Positions 8,393-16,108 of a stretch of DNA of 31,437 nt are shown here, one piece after another. Every line of letters starts with the position of its first letter. The stretch's first letter is position 1. The notes below the pieces were generated by a model. The model did no database searches. It was given only the letters and a program-made list of their open reading frames with translations, and was not told the origin of the DNA. Location of the stretch: assembly GCF_000169335.1 (NCBI RefSeq), contig NZ_AAXW01000052.1, positions 1 to 31,437 on the forward strand. The letters are read 5' to 3'. This stretch comes from Crocosphaera chwakensis CCY0110. GTDB taxonomy: Bacteria; Cyanobacteriota; Cyanobacteriia; Cyanobacteriales; Microcystaceae. The translations under genes and the position numbers were made by a program.

Positions 8393-8634
8393 AAGAGATT
8401 ACCAAAATATGTCTTAATCTTCCATCCGAAGCCTTTGTATTAGGTCTTGGATTCAGTAGCATCATCAGCTTGGTTTTATTTACTTGGCTACTTAACTACG
8501 AAATCAAGTATGGAAACCCACCGAGTCTTAGTGACTTTATTAATGAGTTTGTCTTTTTTGTAGGATTTATCGGGGTAGGCTGCTTTCTAGCAAGACTAGC
8601 CCACCTGACAATGAATCAAATACTAAACAGTTAA
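8389..8634 (+). CDS. small membrane protein with two predicted membrane helices
   Basis: 81 residues with hydrophobic segments at about residues 15-36 (AFVLGLGFSSIISLVLF) and 52-70 (FVFFVGFIGVGCFLARLA). The connecting loop (NYEIKYGNPPSLSDFINE) is short and polar. It overlaps the preceding gene by four bases and has no leader element of its own, so the two form a coupled pair. A cytoplasmic protein coupled to a small two-helix membrane protein could be an effector-regulator pair, but nothing in the sequence proves it. Confidence 0.6.
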   Translation: MKEITKICLNLPSEAFVLGLGFSSIISLVLFTWLLNYEIKYGNPPSLSDFINEFVFFVGFIGVGCFLARLAHLTMNQILNS

Positions 8635-8669
8635 ATTCATAATGCGAAAAAGTAGCCAAGAAACGACAA

Positions 8670-8677
8670 GCTAGCGC
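8670..8677 (+). promoter_or_regulatory. GCTAGCGC leader element, 45 bases before 8715
   Basis: Exact octamer; GTGAAA follows 8 bases after it. The gene also has a clear AAAGGAG ribosome binding site. Confidence 0.75.
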
Positions 8678-8714
8678 CAACCAAAGTGAAAAGTAAGCCT
8701 AAAGGAGCAAACCG

Positions 8715-8948
8715 ATGGAATATCTAAGAGAACACGTAGTCGATTACCTAGCAAACCATCCTGAATTAGTATCACCTTTTACAAGAGGGGATGAAGAAGC
8801 ATTAGAAACGGTAATAGAAAGTACCGAATTGCAGATTTTTATCAGTGAACAAAGAGACGGGAACCCAACAGATAGTGACTATGACTGGCTAACCGATTCT
8901 GTCTGGGAACTGAGCGAGGACAAAACACTTATCGATGCGATCGCCTGA
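8715..8948 (+). CDS. small acidic protein of unknown function
   Basis: 77 residues, strongly acidic and mostly helical (MEYLREHVVDYLANHPEL at the start, DSDYDWLTDSVWELSED near the end). It has a good ribosome binding site (AAAGGAG, 8 bases before the ATG) behind a leader element, and it is followed 9 bases after the stop by a 46-bp palindrome. No family recognised. Acidic proteins of this size on mobile DNA are sometimes DNA mimics or phage-type inhibitors, but nothing specific supports that. Confidence 0.6.
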   Translation: MEYLREHVVDYLANHPELVSPFTRGDEEALETVIESTELQIFISEQRDGNPTDSDYDWLTDSVWELSEDKTLIDAIA

Positions 8949-8956
8949 CAAAGTTT

Positions 8957-9002
8957 CCGCAGCAAGGACTATTTTATATAACAAAAATAGAACTTGCTGC
9001 GG
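8957..9002. repeat. 46-bp palindromic repeat, copy 3
   Basis: CCGCAGCAAG and CTTGCTGCGG arms, with an inner CTATTTT/AAAATAG pair. It starts 9 bases after a stop codon. Confidence 0.85.
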
Positions 9003-9069
9003 AAGCTAGATCCCTTACCCCGTAAATAATAGAGAGTAATACGCCTTAATGTTTCATCACCTTTTTTTT

Positions 9070-9077
9070 GCTAGCGC
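9070..9077 (+). promoter_or_regulatory. GCTAGCGC leader element, 45 bases before 9115
   Basis: Exact octamer; TTGAGA follows 10 bases after it. The spacer holds a GTAATTT/AAATTAC hairpin. Confidence 0.75.
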
Positions 9078-9114
9078 AAATGTAATTTGAGAAAAAATTA
9101 CGTGAGGGCATTTC

Positions 9115-10770
9115 ATGCAAACCTTTAAAGTCACCATCGATAGCCAAGTTCTAGAAAAAGCAAAACACTTCTTCAATTCAGGATTGAGCGATATTCTTAA
9201 CGAACTTCTACAAAACTCCCGCAGATCAGGAGCCACCTGTGTGTGGATTAGAACCTACACCGAAGACGATATGTGCTTTTGTTCTGTCATGGACGATGGA
9301 GAAGGAATCTTCAAAGATGATGTCAGAATAGCTCTCGGAGGAAGTGATTGGGACTCTAGCATCCAAGAATCAGAAAATCCAGCCGGGTGTGGACTATTCT
9401 CGTTAGCAAACCGAGGATGCCGAATTGAGTCTAGTGGTAAAAGAGTAGAAGTAAGTTCAGAAGCTTTTACCGGGAAAATTCCAGTAGCAATCGAAGAGAC
9501 TGAATTTAGTAACGGAACAAGAATTGATTTTGTGCTTAACACTGAAGAAGTCGAAAGCCTTGAAGATGTTGTCATTAACGCTACAAAATACTACCCATTA
9601 CCTGTGTATTACCAACGAAACAAGGTAAAACGAGGTAATTTTTTAGAAGGCACTTTGTTTATCAAGGAATGGTCAGGGCTAAGAATTGGTGTGGTTGAAG
9701 AAACGTATTGTTGGCATGACGGAGAAATCAATTTTCATGGTCTTACCGTAGAATACAAATTTACTCACATTCTTCTCAGTAAAGCCCGTGAGATATACCG
9801 AGTAAGATACCTCACCACACGGGTCGAGGTGGTTGACTGCCCTGATTTAAAGCTCGTATTACCCGCTCGTAAAGAAGTCGTGCAAAACGAGTTCTTAGAT
9901 GAACTCCAGACCGAGTGTGAACGCACTATTTACGAGTATATTCGCACGTTAAGCGCACACCGACTCCCCTATCAGTCATGGGAAAAAGCAAAGTGGTTAG
10001 GGGTTGACCTGCCTGAAGCAGAAGCCAAGTTATATACCTGGGTTCCAGAATGCCTGGATAATTACAGTGACAATAATGGAGAATTAGTCGAAGTCGATAG
10101 CCAATGTCAATTAGTAGACGTTAATGACGAAACCTATGACCTTGCTGATTACCATGTATTCGATCATGCGTGGAACCAATCAGGGAAGGGTACTCTCTTA
10201 GAGCCGGACTCCGATTATTCAGGGTACTCTTGGTACAAAGCGTTGACCAAAATCGTAGACTTTTCTGTCATTGTCCAAGTAGGGGAGGAGAAAGAACCTT
10301 TAGAGCGGTGCATGGGAAGTACCAAGTTTCAGCGCCCTGATGATATCAGAATCATTTACTTCACTTTGGACAAAGAAGGAGATAAAGAACCATTACCCCA
10401 GAAAATTCATACCGACATTGCTTTCATTTCTGAGCTCGACGACGGAATTTGGGGCGGGATTGAGGATGTTAGCTTGCTCGTAACCAAAAATAGCCAAACG
10501 AGTGCCGAGATACTTAATTGCCTCTTGATGGATGTTTACTTTACCACAAGCGAATGTACAGACGAATTTAGCTATGAAACCCAACGAGAAATGTTTTCAA
10601 GCGAGATTAATCAACTAATCAACCTAGTGCTACATGATGAAGACTTTGCTAATAAACAAAAGATCGCAGAGTTGGCGCAGAAATTCTTAGCATGGGAAAC
10701 ACCACACGGGAAAACCACTCAAATTACTATCAAACCCGGAGGAAATGTCGCGGTTGAATTCATCGACTAG
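9115..10770 (+). CDS. GHKL (HSP90-type) ATPase of unknown role
   Basis: 551 residues. The N-terminal 150 form a GHKL ATP-binding fold: the N box ELLQNSRRSGA (Glu30 and Asn34, for catalysis and magnesium), the G1 box DDGEGI (60-65) and the G2 box GCGLFSLANRG (91-101). Family members hydrolyse ATP and change shape (HSP90, MutL, gyrase B, Morc). Residues about 150-290 look like a beta-rich transducer. The remaining 250 residues, acidic and rich in Trp and Tyr, are not recognised; there is no histidine-kinase transmitter or nuclease domain that I can see. Stand-alone GHKL ATPases occur on phages and plasmids and in some defence systems. A rho-independent terminator follows directly (10781), so it is a single-gene unit. 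Confidence 0.75.
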   Translation: MQTFKVTIDSQVLEKAKHFFNSGLSDILNELLQNSRRSGATCVWIRTYTEDDMCFCSVMDDGEGIFKDDVRIALGGSDWDSSIQESENPAGCGLFSLANRGCRIESSGKRVEVSSEAFTGKIPVAIEETEFSNGTRIDFVLNTEEVESLEDVVINATKYYPLPVYYQRNKVKRGNFLEGTLFIKEWSGLRIGVVEETYCWHDGEINFHGLTVEYKFTHILLSKAREIYRVRYLTTRVEVVDCPDLKLVLPARKEVVQNEFLDELQTECERTIYEYIRTLSAHRLPYQSWEKAKWLGVDLPEAEAKLYTWVPECLDNYSDNNGELVEVDSQCQLVDVNDETYDLADYHVFDHAWNQSGKGTLLEPDSDYSGYSWYKALTKIVDFSVIVQVGEEKEPLERCMGSTKFQRPDDIRIIYFTLDKEGDKEPLPQKIHTDIAFISELDDGIWGGIEDVSLLVTKNSQTSAEILNCLLMDVYFTTSECTDEFSYETQREMFSSEINQLINLVLHDEDFANKQKIAELAQKFLAWETPHGKTTQITIKPGGNVAVEFID

Positions 10771-10780
10771 ACAAGAAAGG

Positions 10781-10808
10781 AGAGGCTTTGGCCTCTTCCT
10801 TTTTTTTC
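10781..10808 (+). terminator. intrinsic terminator of the GHKL gene
   Basis: AGAGGC/GCCTCT stem with a 4-base loop followed by eight T, 10 bases after the stop codon. Confidence 0.85.
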
Positions 10809-10903
10809 AGCAAAATTCCGACGAAAGCAAGCACGAAAAACCGACTAAGTTTAGGGCATTATAAATTAAACTCTATCTCAGACTGGGTAAGGATCATAAC
10901 CTT

Positions 10904-10949
10904 CCGCAGCAGTTACTATTTTTCTTATACAAAATTGTGGTTGCTGCGG
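10904..10949. repeat. 46-bp palindromic repeat, copy 4
   Basis: CCGCAGCA/TGCTGCGG ends with the centre CTATTTTTCTTATA. It lies between the GHKL terminator and dnaX. Confidence 0.85.
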
Positions 10950-10971
10950 GTAGCTTTTGATCTGTCAGGAG

Positions 10972-10979
10972 CCTAGCGG
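10972..10979 (+). promoter_or_regulatory. variant leader element (CCTAGCGG), 44 bases before dnaX
   Basis: Two mismatches but the exact typical spacing; CTTGAT follows, and an ATCTT/AAGAT hairpin lies in the spacer. It supports the ATG at 11016 over an in-frame upstream TTG at 10989. Confidence 0.5.
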
Positions 10980-11015
10980 CTGGTCATCTTGATAAAGATA
11001 TTAGGAGTCAGTCTT

Positions 11016-12137
11016 ATGCCCAACGTAAAAACGAAACAGGCTTTTCAACCATGGCACTTAAAATACCGCCCCCAATCAATCAATGATTTGACCGGGCAAG
11101 ATTCAGTACAAAAGGTATTGACCCGATTGATCGCTGAAGATTCCGTACCTCAAGCCTTGTTGTTATCTGGGCCTAAAGGCACAGGGAAAACCAGCACGGC
11201 TCGGATTATTGCCATGAGTCTCAACTGCGAAAAGGGTGTAACCACTACTCCCTGTGGTGAGTGCAAGAATTGCCAAGCCATACAGAACGGTAACAGTTTG
11301 GACGTCGTAGAGCTTGATGCGGCGTCTCATAATGGCGTAGATGATATCAGAAAGCTCGTCGCCGATGCGAGCTATGCTCCGTTCTCTGCTCGTACCCGTG
11401 TGTTTATCATTGATGAAGCCCATCAACTTAGCAATTCTGCACAAAATGCCTTTCTCAAGACCCTTGAGGAACCTAACAACCATACGAAGTTCTTGCTAGC
11501 AACTACTGAGCCCCACAAAATGTTAGAAACGGTCAGGAGTCGGTGTTTACCCCTTCGCTTTAGACCGATTTCACAAAGCGAAGTAGCCAAGCGATTAGAA
11601 GAAATTGCTAAGAATGAAGGGTTTTCCATCGATGATAGCTGCTTACAGGCGATCGCCAGGAGTTCTAAAGGGGGGATGCGCGATTCTATTCAACTTCTCT
11701 TTGAGGTGTTTTGCCACAAAGAAGGAGACGAGCCACTCAAAGTCGATAAAGTCTATGAGGTTACTAAAGCACTGAATCCCACACAAGTTGAATTCTTGCT
11801 ATCGGCGGTAGCCAAAGGTGATAGCTACAATTTGGTACGCTGTTGTCAAAAGATTGAGGAGTCAGCCCTCGATATCAACAAAGTCTTTGATAGCTTGTTA
11901 ACTGCTTGGACAGACGTTATGGCAGTTGTCCTAGGAGCTAACCCGAAGCAAATTGCTAAAACCTCAATCTTAGGTACAGAGAACTTAGAAGCACTCAGTC
12001 AGAAACTCGACCTAACCACGCTAACAGTAGGGTTAGAAAAGTTAGACCAAGCTGAAAGACGCATTGCGACCTCTTCTAACAGTAGTCGCTGGCTTCTAGC
12101 TACTTTGTTGTCCTTAGTTAGTGCTGGAGGTGAATAA
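11016..12137 (+). CDS. dnaX: DNA polymerase III clamp loader subunit (gamma/tau)
   Basis: 373 residues with all parts of a DnaX ATPase: Walker A GPKGTGKTS (52-60), zinc-binding cysteines at 71, 80, 83 and 86 (C-x8-C-x2-C-x2-C), Walker B VFIIDEAH (129-136), and the SRC arginine-finger motif (175-177), then the collar domain. DnaX loads the beta clamp onto primed DNA. It stops after domain III, so it is gamma-like and lacks the tau extension that binds the polymerase and helicase. The start at 11016 was chosen from leader spacing and the AGGAG upstream. The delta gene follows after one base. A clamp loader on an accessory replicon implies some replication autonomy, or a decoy or modifier of the host loader. 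Confidence 0.9.
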   Translation: MPNVKTKQAFQPWHLKYRPQSINDLTGQDSVQKVLTRLIAEDSVPQALLLSGPKGTGKTSTARIIAMSLNCEKGVTTTPCGECKNCQAIQNGNSLDVVELDAASHNGVDDIRKLVADASYAPFSARTRVFIIDEAHQLSNSAQNAFLKTLEEPNNHTKFLLATTEPHKMLETVRSRCLPLRFRPISQSEVAKRLEEIAKNEGFSIDDSCLQAIARSSKGGMRDSIQLLFEVFCHKEGDEPLKVDKVYEVTKALNPTQVEFLLSAVAKGDSYNLVRCCQKIEESALDINKVFDSLLTAWTDVMAVVLGANPKQIAKTSILGTENLEALSQKLDLTTLTVGLEKLDQAERRIATSSNSSRWLLATLLSLVSAGGE

Positions 12138-12138
12138 T

Positions 12139-13044
12139 ATGCTCTATGTCATCGCAGGAGACGACGCCTTCCGAAAGTCAGAAAAGATTGCAGAAATCAT
12201 CAAAGTAGGAGGCTGCGAACGATTTAATGTCACTACCCTCGAAGACGCTATCAGCGATGCACTGAGTCTAGGGCTGTTTTCAAAGAAAGCAATGGTATTT
12301 GAGGGTAAGGAGATCCCTTACAAGGACTCTAAGCCCTTAGAGCCGTTACTAACTATTGAAAACGTTGTCATTCTCGACGTAACTACTGTAGATGGTCGTA
12401 CCAAGCTAGGCAAATGGCTAAACAAACAAAAGTGTGTTGAAAGAATCAACGCGCTAAACCAATTCCAAGAGGATAAAATCAAAGCCGAACTAGCGATGCG
12501 ATCGCTTAAATTGGGACTTGATCTAAGTATCCATGCTAAACAGTATTTATTAGAAGCGGTTGGGCCGGATATTGGAAGAATGCAAAGAGAACTAGAGCTA
12601 ATCAAAGCCTATTTCGGTGAAGATCAGGTGCTTGCCACAGAATTACCAGCGTTAGTGCCAGATTATGCACAAAACAGTTACCAACTGGCAAAAGCCTTGA
12701 CTGAAGAACCAGAAACAGTCTACGAACGCACTCAAAGTTTAATTAACCTTGGTATTCATCCCTTACAAATCCTGGCAACGCTAATAAATCGCATTGAAAA
12801 GCTAATGCTTACCGCCATTGGTTTAGAGTCGGGGTTAAAGAGAGAAAAGATAGCAGAGGAACTGCTGCACCTGCCCGATAACGGACGAGTATTCTACTTA
12901 ATTAAAGACGTAGAATACCTTTCAGCAAAGCAACTACAATTCGCCTTTGTGGAGTTATGTGGGCTAACCCATCGACTGAAACGAGGCACTCGTTCCGAGA
13001 GACTTCCTCTTGAATTGGCATTGATTGCCTCAAAATTAGCTTAA
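12139..13044 (+). CDS. holA: DNA polymerase III clamp loader delta subunit
   Basis: 301 residues. The start LYVIAGDD and the block SLGLFSKKAMVFEG (about residues 43-58) match the delta N-terminal AAA+ fold, which lacks a working Walker A as expected for delta. The segment LGIHPLQILATLINRIEKLM (about 208-228) is the characteristic delta collar signature. Delta opens the beta clamp ring during loading. The ATG lies two bases after the dnaX stop codon and its ribosome binding site (GGAGG) is inside the end of dnaX, so the two are translated together, probably in fixed ratio. No delta-prime gene is visible; that subunit would have to come from the host. Confidence 0.85.
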   Translation: MLYVIAGDDAFRKSEKIAEIIKVGGCERFNVTTLEDAISDALSLGLFSKKAMVFEGKEIPYKDSKPLEPLLTIENVVILDVTTVDGRTKLGKWLNKQKCVERINALNQFQEDKIKAELAMRSLKLGLDLSIHAKQYLLEAVGPDIGRMQRELELIKAYFGEDQVLATELPALVPDYAQNSYQLAKALTEEPETVYERTQSLINLGIHPLQILATLINRIEKLMLTAIGLESGLKREKIAEELLHLPDNGRVFYLIKDVEYLSAKQLQFAFVELCGLTHRLKRGTRSERLPLELALIASKLA

Positions 13045-13053
13045 TGATCCAAT

Positions 13054-13083
13054 AGCTAGGTTTTAGACCTGGCTCTTTTTTTT
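13054..13083 (+). terminator. intrinsic terminator of dnaX-holA
   Basis: AGCTAGGT/ACCTGGCT stem (with one G-T pair) followed by a run of T, ending six bases before the next leader element. Confidence 0.8.
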
Positions 13084-13088
13084 GTTAA

Positions 13089-13096
13089 GCTAGCGC
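13089..13096 (+). promoter_or_regulatory. GCTAGCGC leader element, 44 bases before 13133
   Basis: Exact octamer, only about six bases after the T-run of the upstream terminator, with GCGATCC 8 bases after it. Little room remains for a separate promoter upstream of the octamer. Confidence 0.75.
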
Positions 13097-13132
13097 AAGA
13101 GTTAGCGATCCTATCAAGAAACCGGTGGAGAT

Positions 13133-13318
13133 ATGTGCGAAGACAGATTTACATTTAACGTCTCAAAACGAGAGTTAGCCACGCTCCTGGCCTCTTTAGA
13201 ATTATTTAGAAAGGAAAGAGCAAAGGAAGACTTTAGACCGTTTTCAGAGCACTTCGAGGAAATTGAGCCTCTGACAGTTAAAGAAGTGGATAAGCTTACT
13301 GAATATCTGGAAAATTAG
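13133..13318 (+). CDS. 61-residue protein, stand-alone copy of a domain in the next gene
   Basis: Not a known family, but clearly related to residues about 75-128 of the TPR protein at 13399: both have FN..-RELAT-LA-L-LF followed by FEE-EPLT--E-D-L-E-L. The domain is helical and acidic at its end. GGTGGAG precedes the ATG. The gene has its own leader and its own terminator, so it is a complete single-gene unit. Domain duplication or splitting of an ancestral gene explains the pair. Confidence 0.65.
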   Translation: MCEDRFTFNVSKRELATLLASLELFRKERAKEDFRPFSEHFEEIEPLTVKEVDKLTEYLEN

Positions 13319-13322
13319 AAAA

Positions 13323-13354
13323 AAAGAGCTAGGATGACACCTAGCTCTTTTTTT
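13323..13354 (+). terminator. intrinsic terminator
   Basis: GAGCTAGG/CCTAGCTC stem with a 6-base loop and seven T; the next leader element begins only four bases further on. Confidence 0.9.
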
Positions 13355-13357
13355 CAG

Positions 13358-13365
13358 GCTAGCGC
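13358..13365 (+). promoter_or_regulatory. GCTAGCGC leader element, 41 bases before 13399
   Basis: Exact octamer starting 4 bases after a terminator T-run; GCGACC follows 8 bases after it, with an AGCGA/TCGCT hairpin in the spacer. Confidence 0.75.
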
Positions 13366-13398
13366 CAGTTAAAGCGACCTTTAATCGCTTAAAAAAAC

Positions 13399-14235
13399 AT
13401 GAGTAATCAAGTAAAAGCCTGGGAATTATATCTCAAGGGAAACAAGCTTGCTGAAGAAGAAAAAATCGAGCAAGCGATCGCAGTCTATAAAGAATCAATT
13501 GATCTCTATCCCCACCACGAAGAAGTGTATAACAATTTAGGGGTTCTTTACCATGACTTAGGCAAACACGAGGACGCCACCGCGTCTTTTGAGCAAGGAA
13601 TCGCGATCGCCATGAGAAATACTAATGCTCCCAGTCCTCAGTTTAATCCCAGAGAATTAGCCACGATATTAGCGGCACTCCGACTGTTCCAGAGAACACC
13701 AAGTGTAAAGAAGCAACTATTAGAATATTTTGAGGAAGCTGAGCCTTTGACTGCATCTGAGATCGATTCACTTTGTGAGAGACTTAATTGTTGCCAAGCA
13801 AAACCACCTCGAATCGAAACACCTAAACTTGGAGAAAGACTTACGATGCTAGGAGAAATCGAAGTGTTACTCAGCGAAAGTTATCGAGAGAGAATCTTAG
13901 CTCGGATTTGGTCGAATTTCCCTGAAATAATATTGGTAGAGTTTGCAGAGATTGAGGAAGGGGATGACGTTACATCAGGAACCATTGCCCTGAAGGATAT
14001 TGTCTTCGCCAAGGAAGGTGATGATGCTGAAATCATCAAGCGATTGAACCTTGAGCTTGTCGCTGAACAGTACAAGAAAAATCGAGAGTGGCTGAAGTTC
14101 TGGCAATATGCCCTCTTATCAACCCCGCCTACCGAAGAACTTATCGGGCGGCACGAACGTCCGTGTGAGTTGCCTGATCTTGTCGATGTCATCGAGCAAG
14201 TTGCAGACTTAGGCAAACGCTTAGCGGTCAGCTAG
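13399..14235 (+). CDS. TPR protein with two paralogous domains of unknown function
   Basis: 278 residues in three parts. Residues 1-70 hold two TPR units (AWELYLKGNKLAEEEKIEQA, then VYNNLGVLYHDLGKHEDA), usually protein-binding. Residues 75-128 are homologous to the whole protein at 13133. From about residue 148 comes a domain (EIEVLLSESYRERIL, then ALKDIVF) shared with the proteins at 15241 and 16175. The last part has a Trp-rich helix (REWLKFWQYALLS). The TAG stop lies in a GCTAGCGT sequence, a near-match of the leader octamer. Function unknown; TPR plus shared domains suggests a complex with its paralogues. Confidence 0.65.
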   Translation: MSNQVKAWELYLKGNKLAEEEKIEQAIAVYKESIDLYPHHEEVYNNLGVLYHDLGKHEDATASFEQGIAIAMRNTNAPSPQFNPRELATILAALRLFQRTPSVKKQLLEYFEEAEPLTASEIDSLCERLNCCQAKPPRIETPKLGERLTMLGEIEVLLSESYRERILARIWSNFPEIILVEFAEIEEGDDVTSGTIALKDIVFAKEGDDAEIIKRLNLELVAEQYKKNREWLKFWQYALLSTPPTEELIGRHERPCELPDLVDVIEQVADLGKRLAVS

Positions 14236-14238
14236 CGT
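14231..14238 (+). promoter_or_regulatory. variant leader octamer GCTAGCGT at a stop codon, no gene after it
   Basis: One mismatch to the octamer; its TAG terminates the TPR gene. An ATG follows 28 bases later but is closed after two codons, so it drives nothing visible. Confidence 0.3.
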
Positions 14239-14265
14239 TACTTAATTTAGAGATATTCATGCAAT

Positions 14266-14287
14266 AAGGGCTTTTTGCCCTTTTTTT
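14266..14287 (+). terminator. intrinsic terminator of the TPR gene
   Basis: GGGC/GCCC stem extended by A-T pairs, followed by seven T. Confidence 0.75.
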
Positions 14288-14304
14288 ATAGAATGATGAT
14301 CTGC

Positions 14305-14312
14305 GCTAGCGC
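14305..14312 (+). promoter_or_regulatory. GCTAGCGC leader element, 44 bases before 14349
   Basis: Exact octamer within the perfect 10-base palindrome GCGCTAGCGC. A GAGT/ACTC hairpin lies in the spacer. Confidence 0.75.
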
Positions 14313-14348
14313 GTACCATAGAGTACATAACTCAGTACAAAATTCATT

Positions 14349-14726
14349 ATGAAGGGTAAACTCACTCACATAATCAATATTTTTATTGCAGACACGGCCA
14401 GACGAGCCGGATTCGGAAATAACTGCGACGTTAAGCCGAAGCTAACCTTCCTTGAAAAAAAGAAGGCACTCCAAGAAAGGACAGTTTTACTTTTGTTGCT
14501 AAAGTTTCTCGAAGAATACGACGGAGCAGGTCTGGAAGTAGAGGTCAACGATTTTTTTGAGAATACCTCAGTCAATGAGATTGTCAAACAAGAATCTCAA
14601 AAGGTCACTGGATATACAAATAGAGTATATTTATGCCAAAATCTCCAAAACTGCGAATCCGAACTCGAATACTCGGAAAACATTGAGGCAGTTTTTCTTA
14701 GACTATTACCTTATCTTGCCAGATGA
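14349..14726 (+). CDS. unknown 125-residue protein
   Basis: Not recognised. Residues 12-35 are basic and contain one Cys; residues 40-75 form a leucine-rich helix then an acidic one (LLLLLKFLEEYDGAGLEVEV). Two further cysteines occur in LCQNLQNCESELE. The gene sits behind a standard leader element. A second frame runs on past its stop to 14859, so the original gene may have been longer or two genes overlap. Confidence 0.55.
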   Translation: MKGKLTHIINIFIADTARRAGFGNNCDVKPKLTFLEKKKALQERTVLLLLLKFLEEYDGAGLEVEVNDFFENTSVNEIVKQESQKVTGYTNRVYLCQNLQNCESELEYSENIEAVFLRLLPYLAR

Positions 14727-14730
14727 AAGT

Positions 14731-14859
14731 TTGTGTCTAAAATTTCGTGGTGAAAGCCCTTCTTTTAGAGAAACTTTGTATTTCGGGGGCTTAACCATGC
14801 TAGGACTCTCCTCGGTAGTAATGATAAAAAAGATAATCGAGGTTTTCACCCAATGGTGA
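14731..14859 (+). CDS. possible small hydrophobic protein following 14349
   Basis: An open frame that can begin at TTG 14731 or ATG 14797 encodes a peptide with one likely membrane helix (LYFGGLTMLGLSSVVMI) and a charged tail. It begins a few bases after the preceding stop codon and ends 21 bases before a good terminator. The placement of the terminator favours a real product; the weak start argues against it. Confidence 0.35.
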   Translation: MCLKFRGESPSFRETLYFGGLTMLGLSSVVMIKKIIEVFTQW

Positions 14860-14880
14860 TAGAGCAATTACCTAGTCGTT

Positions 14881-14904
14881 GGGAGTTTTACTCCCTTTTT
14901 TTTT
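14881..14904 (+). terminator. intrinsic terminator
   Basis: GGGAG/CTCCC stem with a 5-base loop followed by nine T. Confidence 0.85.
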
Positions 14905-14962
14905 CAAAAACAAGTTATACAAGATTGCTTAGTGTCGCTTAAGCTAACATAAAATAAAGTGA

Positions 14963-15109
14963 GACTTAGAAGAAGCGATCGCCTTTATCGAAAAAGAACC
15001 CCTGCCAGACCAAGGCGAATACGTCGACGATTCTATACAAGTCGACATGGAGGGGATTACTATTCACAACTCATCCGAAGAAAAAAATGATATAGATCCG
15101 CAGCAGTGA
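14963..15109 (+). pseudogene. C-terminal remnant of an unknown gene
   Basis: A 48-codon open stretch with protein-like composition (EAIAFIEKEPLPDQGEY, then IQVDMEGITIHNSSEE) has no start codon or leader element and is closed upstream by TGA. It ends inside a 46-bp palindrome, which supplies the final codons (DPQQ and stop), just as at 29317. It looks like the 3' end of a gene whose 5' part was deleted. An internal ATG would leave a peptide of only about 24 residues. Confidence 0.4.
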
Positions 15110-15143
15110 CTGTAACTTATAAGAAAAATAGCTGTTGCTGCGG
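15098..15143. repeat. 46-bp palindromic repeat, copy 5 (inverted centre)
   Basis: CCGCAGCA/TGCTGCGG ends; the central motif is in the opposite orientation (CTTATAAGAAAAATAG), so the element has inserted or persisted in both orientations. Confidence 0.85.
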
Positions 15144-15196
15144 ATACCTATACCTAAATTATAGCCAGAGTTTCAGGCATTTGGTAAGAGCACTTT

Positions 15197-15204
15197 GCTA
15201 GCGC
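15197..15204 (+). promoter_or_regulatory. GCTAGCGC leader element, 44 bases before 15241
   Basis: Exact octamer; GTGACA follows. Its spacing identifies ATG 15241 as the start; the in-frame TTG at 15208 would begin only four bases after the octamer. Confidence 0.75.
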
Positions 15205-15240
15205 ATATTGGTAAGTGACAAACTATTTATCCAAAAAGAT

Positions 15241-16095
15241 ATGGCTTTTCAAAACCTCGAAACCACTCTCGATACTTTGAAAACTCTCGGAGCTTCAACC
15301 GTCGAAATTACTTACTTCGGTAGTGGAGATGATGGCGCTATCGAATCCCCAACCTTAAAAACCTTTTTCGCAGGATATGATGAAGAAACCATCGAAGAGG
15401 CATTAGCAGATCAATCAGGAGATACACTCATTGCGTTTGTTGAGCATTTACTCGGATTCGGATGGGAAAATGGAACCGGTTTAGACGGGACTATTATTTT
15501 CGATCTAACTACTGATAAAATAACTCACAACCAAGAAGAAGAGGTAATTCAATGCAATTATAATGAAGAAGTCTACAATTTAGCTGGAGATTTACTTTCT
15601 AGCAAAACCGATAATTGGGAAGACCGTATGTTACCTTCTCCGAGTGAGACTCAAACTGAAAACGATGAATCTGTGAGTCAACAACAAAAAGAATATATCC
15701 GTTCGATTGAGAACAAACTTCGCGAAACTAGCACAGAACGCTTCTTGCTTGATTTCTGGATTAAATACCCGGAAGTAGAAAGTATTACATTGGGAAAGAC
15801 TTGGGGCAAAAACGCCGAAAGCGGATGGACTACTTTTATCGAACTCAAGGATATCGAGTTTATAGCAATTCAAGCTATGGAAGACTTGAAGAAAAAGCTT
15901 GATAAAACAGATCAATACGACATAAATAGTGTGTCTGGTTGGCAAGAGTTACTATTTGAGGATGGGGGCGTCTCTCCTGAAGAAATCAGCGAGAACTACC
16001 TTGATAAGAAATTGACCCATACCGAAAACCCAGAACAAACACTCAAAGAAATGATGATTGAAATTGCCAAGGTCATCAACGGCGAGAATTGCTAG
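15241..16095 (+). CDS. two-domain protein, DUF6878-like N-terminus plus shared paralogous domain
   Basis: 284 residues from ATG 15241. The N-terminal 105 residues (VEITYFGSGDDGAIE, then GFGWENGTGLDGTIIFDL and ending KITHNQEE) follow the pattern I associate with DUF6878, small proteins of unknown function found on mobile DNA; I cannot confirm this by search. From about residue 150 comes the domain shared with 13399 and 16175: ENKLRETSTERFLLDFWIKYPEVESI, then IELKDIEFI. Its C-terminal tail (ENPEQTLKEMMIEIAKVI) also matches that of 16175 (ENPQKELDNLIAEISQVI). A terminator follows at once. Confidence 0.65.
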   Translation: MAFQNLETTLDTLKTLGASTVEITYFGSGDDGAIESPTLKTFFAGYDEETIEEALADQSGDTLIAFVEHLLGFGWENGTGLDGTIIFDLTTDKITHNQEEEVIQCNYNEEVYNLAGDLLSSKTDNWEDRMLPSPSETQTENDESVSQQQKEYIRSIENKLRETSTERFLLDFWIKYPEVESITLGKTWGKNAESGWTTFIELKDIEFIAIQAMEDLKKKLDKTDQYDINSVSGWQELLFEDGGVSPEEISENYLDKKLTHTENPEQTLKEMMIEIAKVINGENC

Positions 16096-16108
16096 GAATA
16101 AAGACGGT

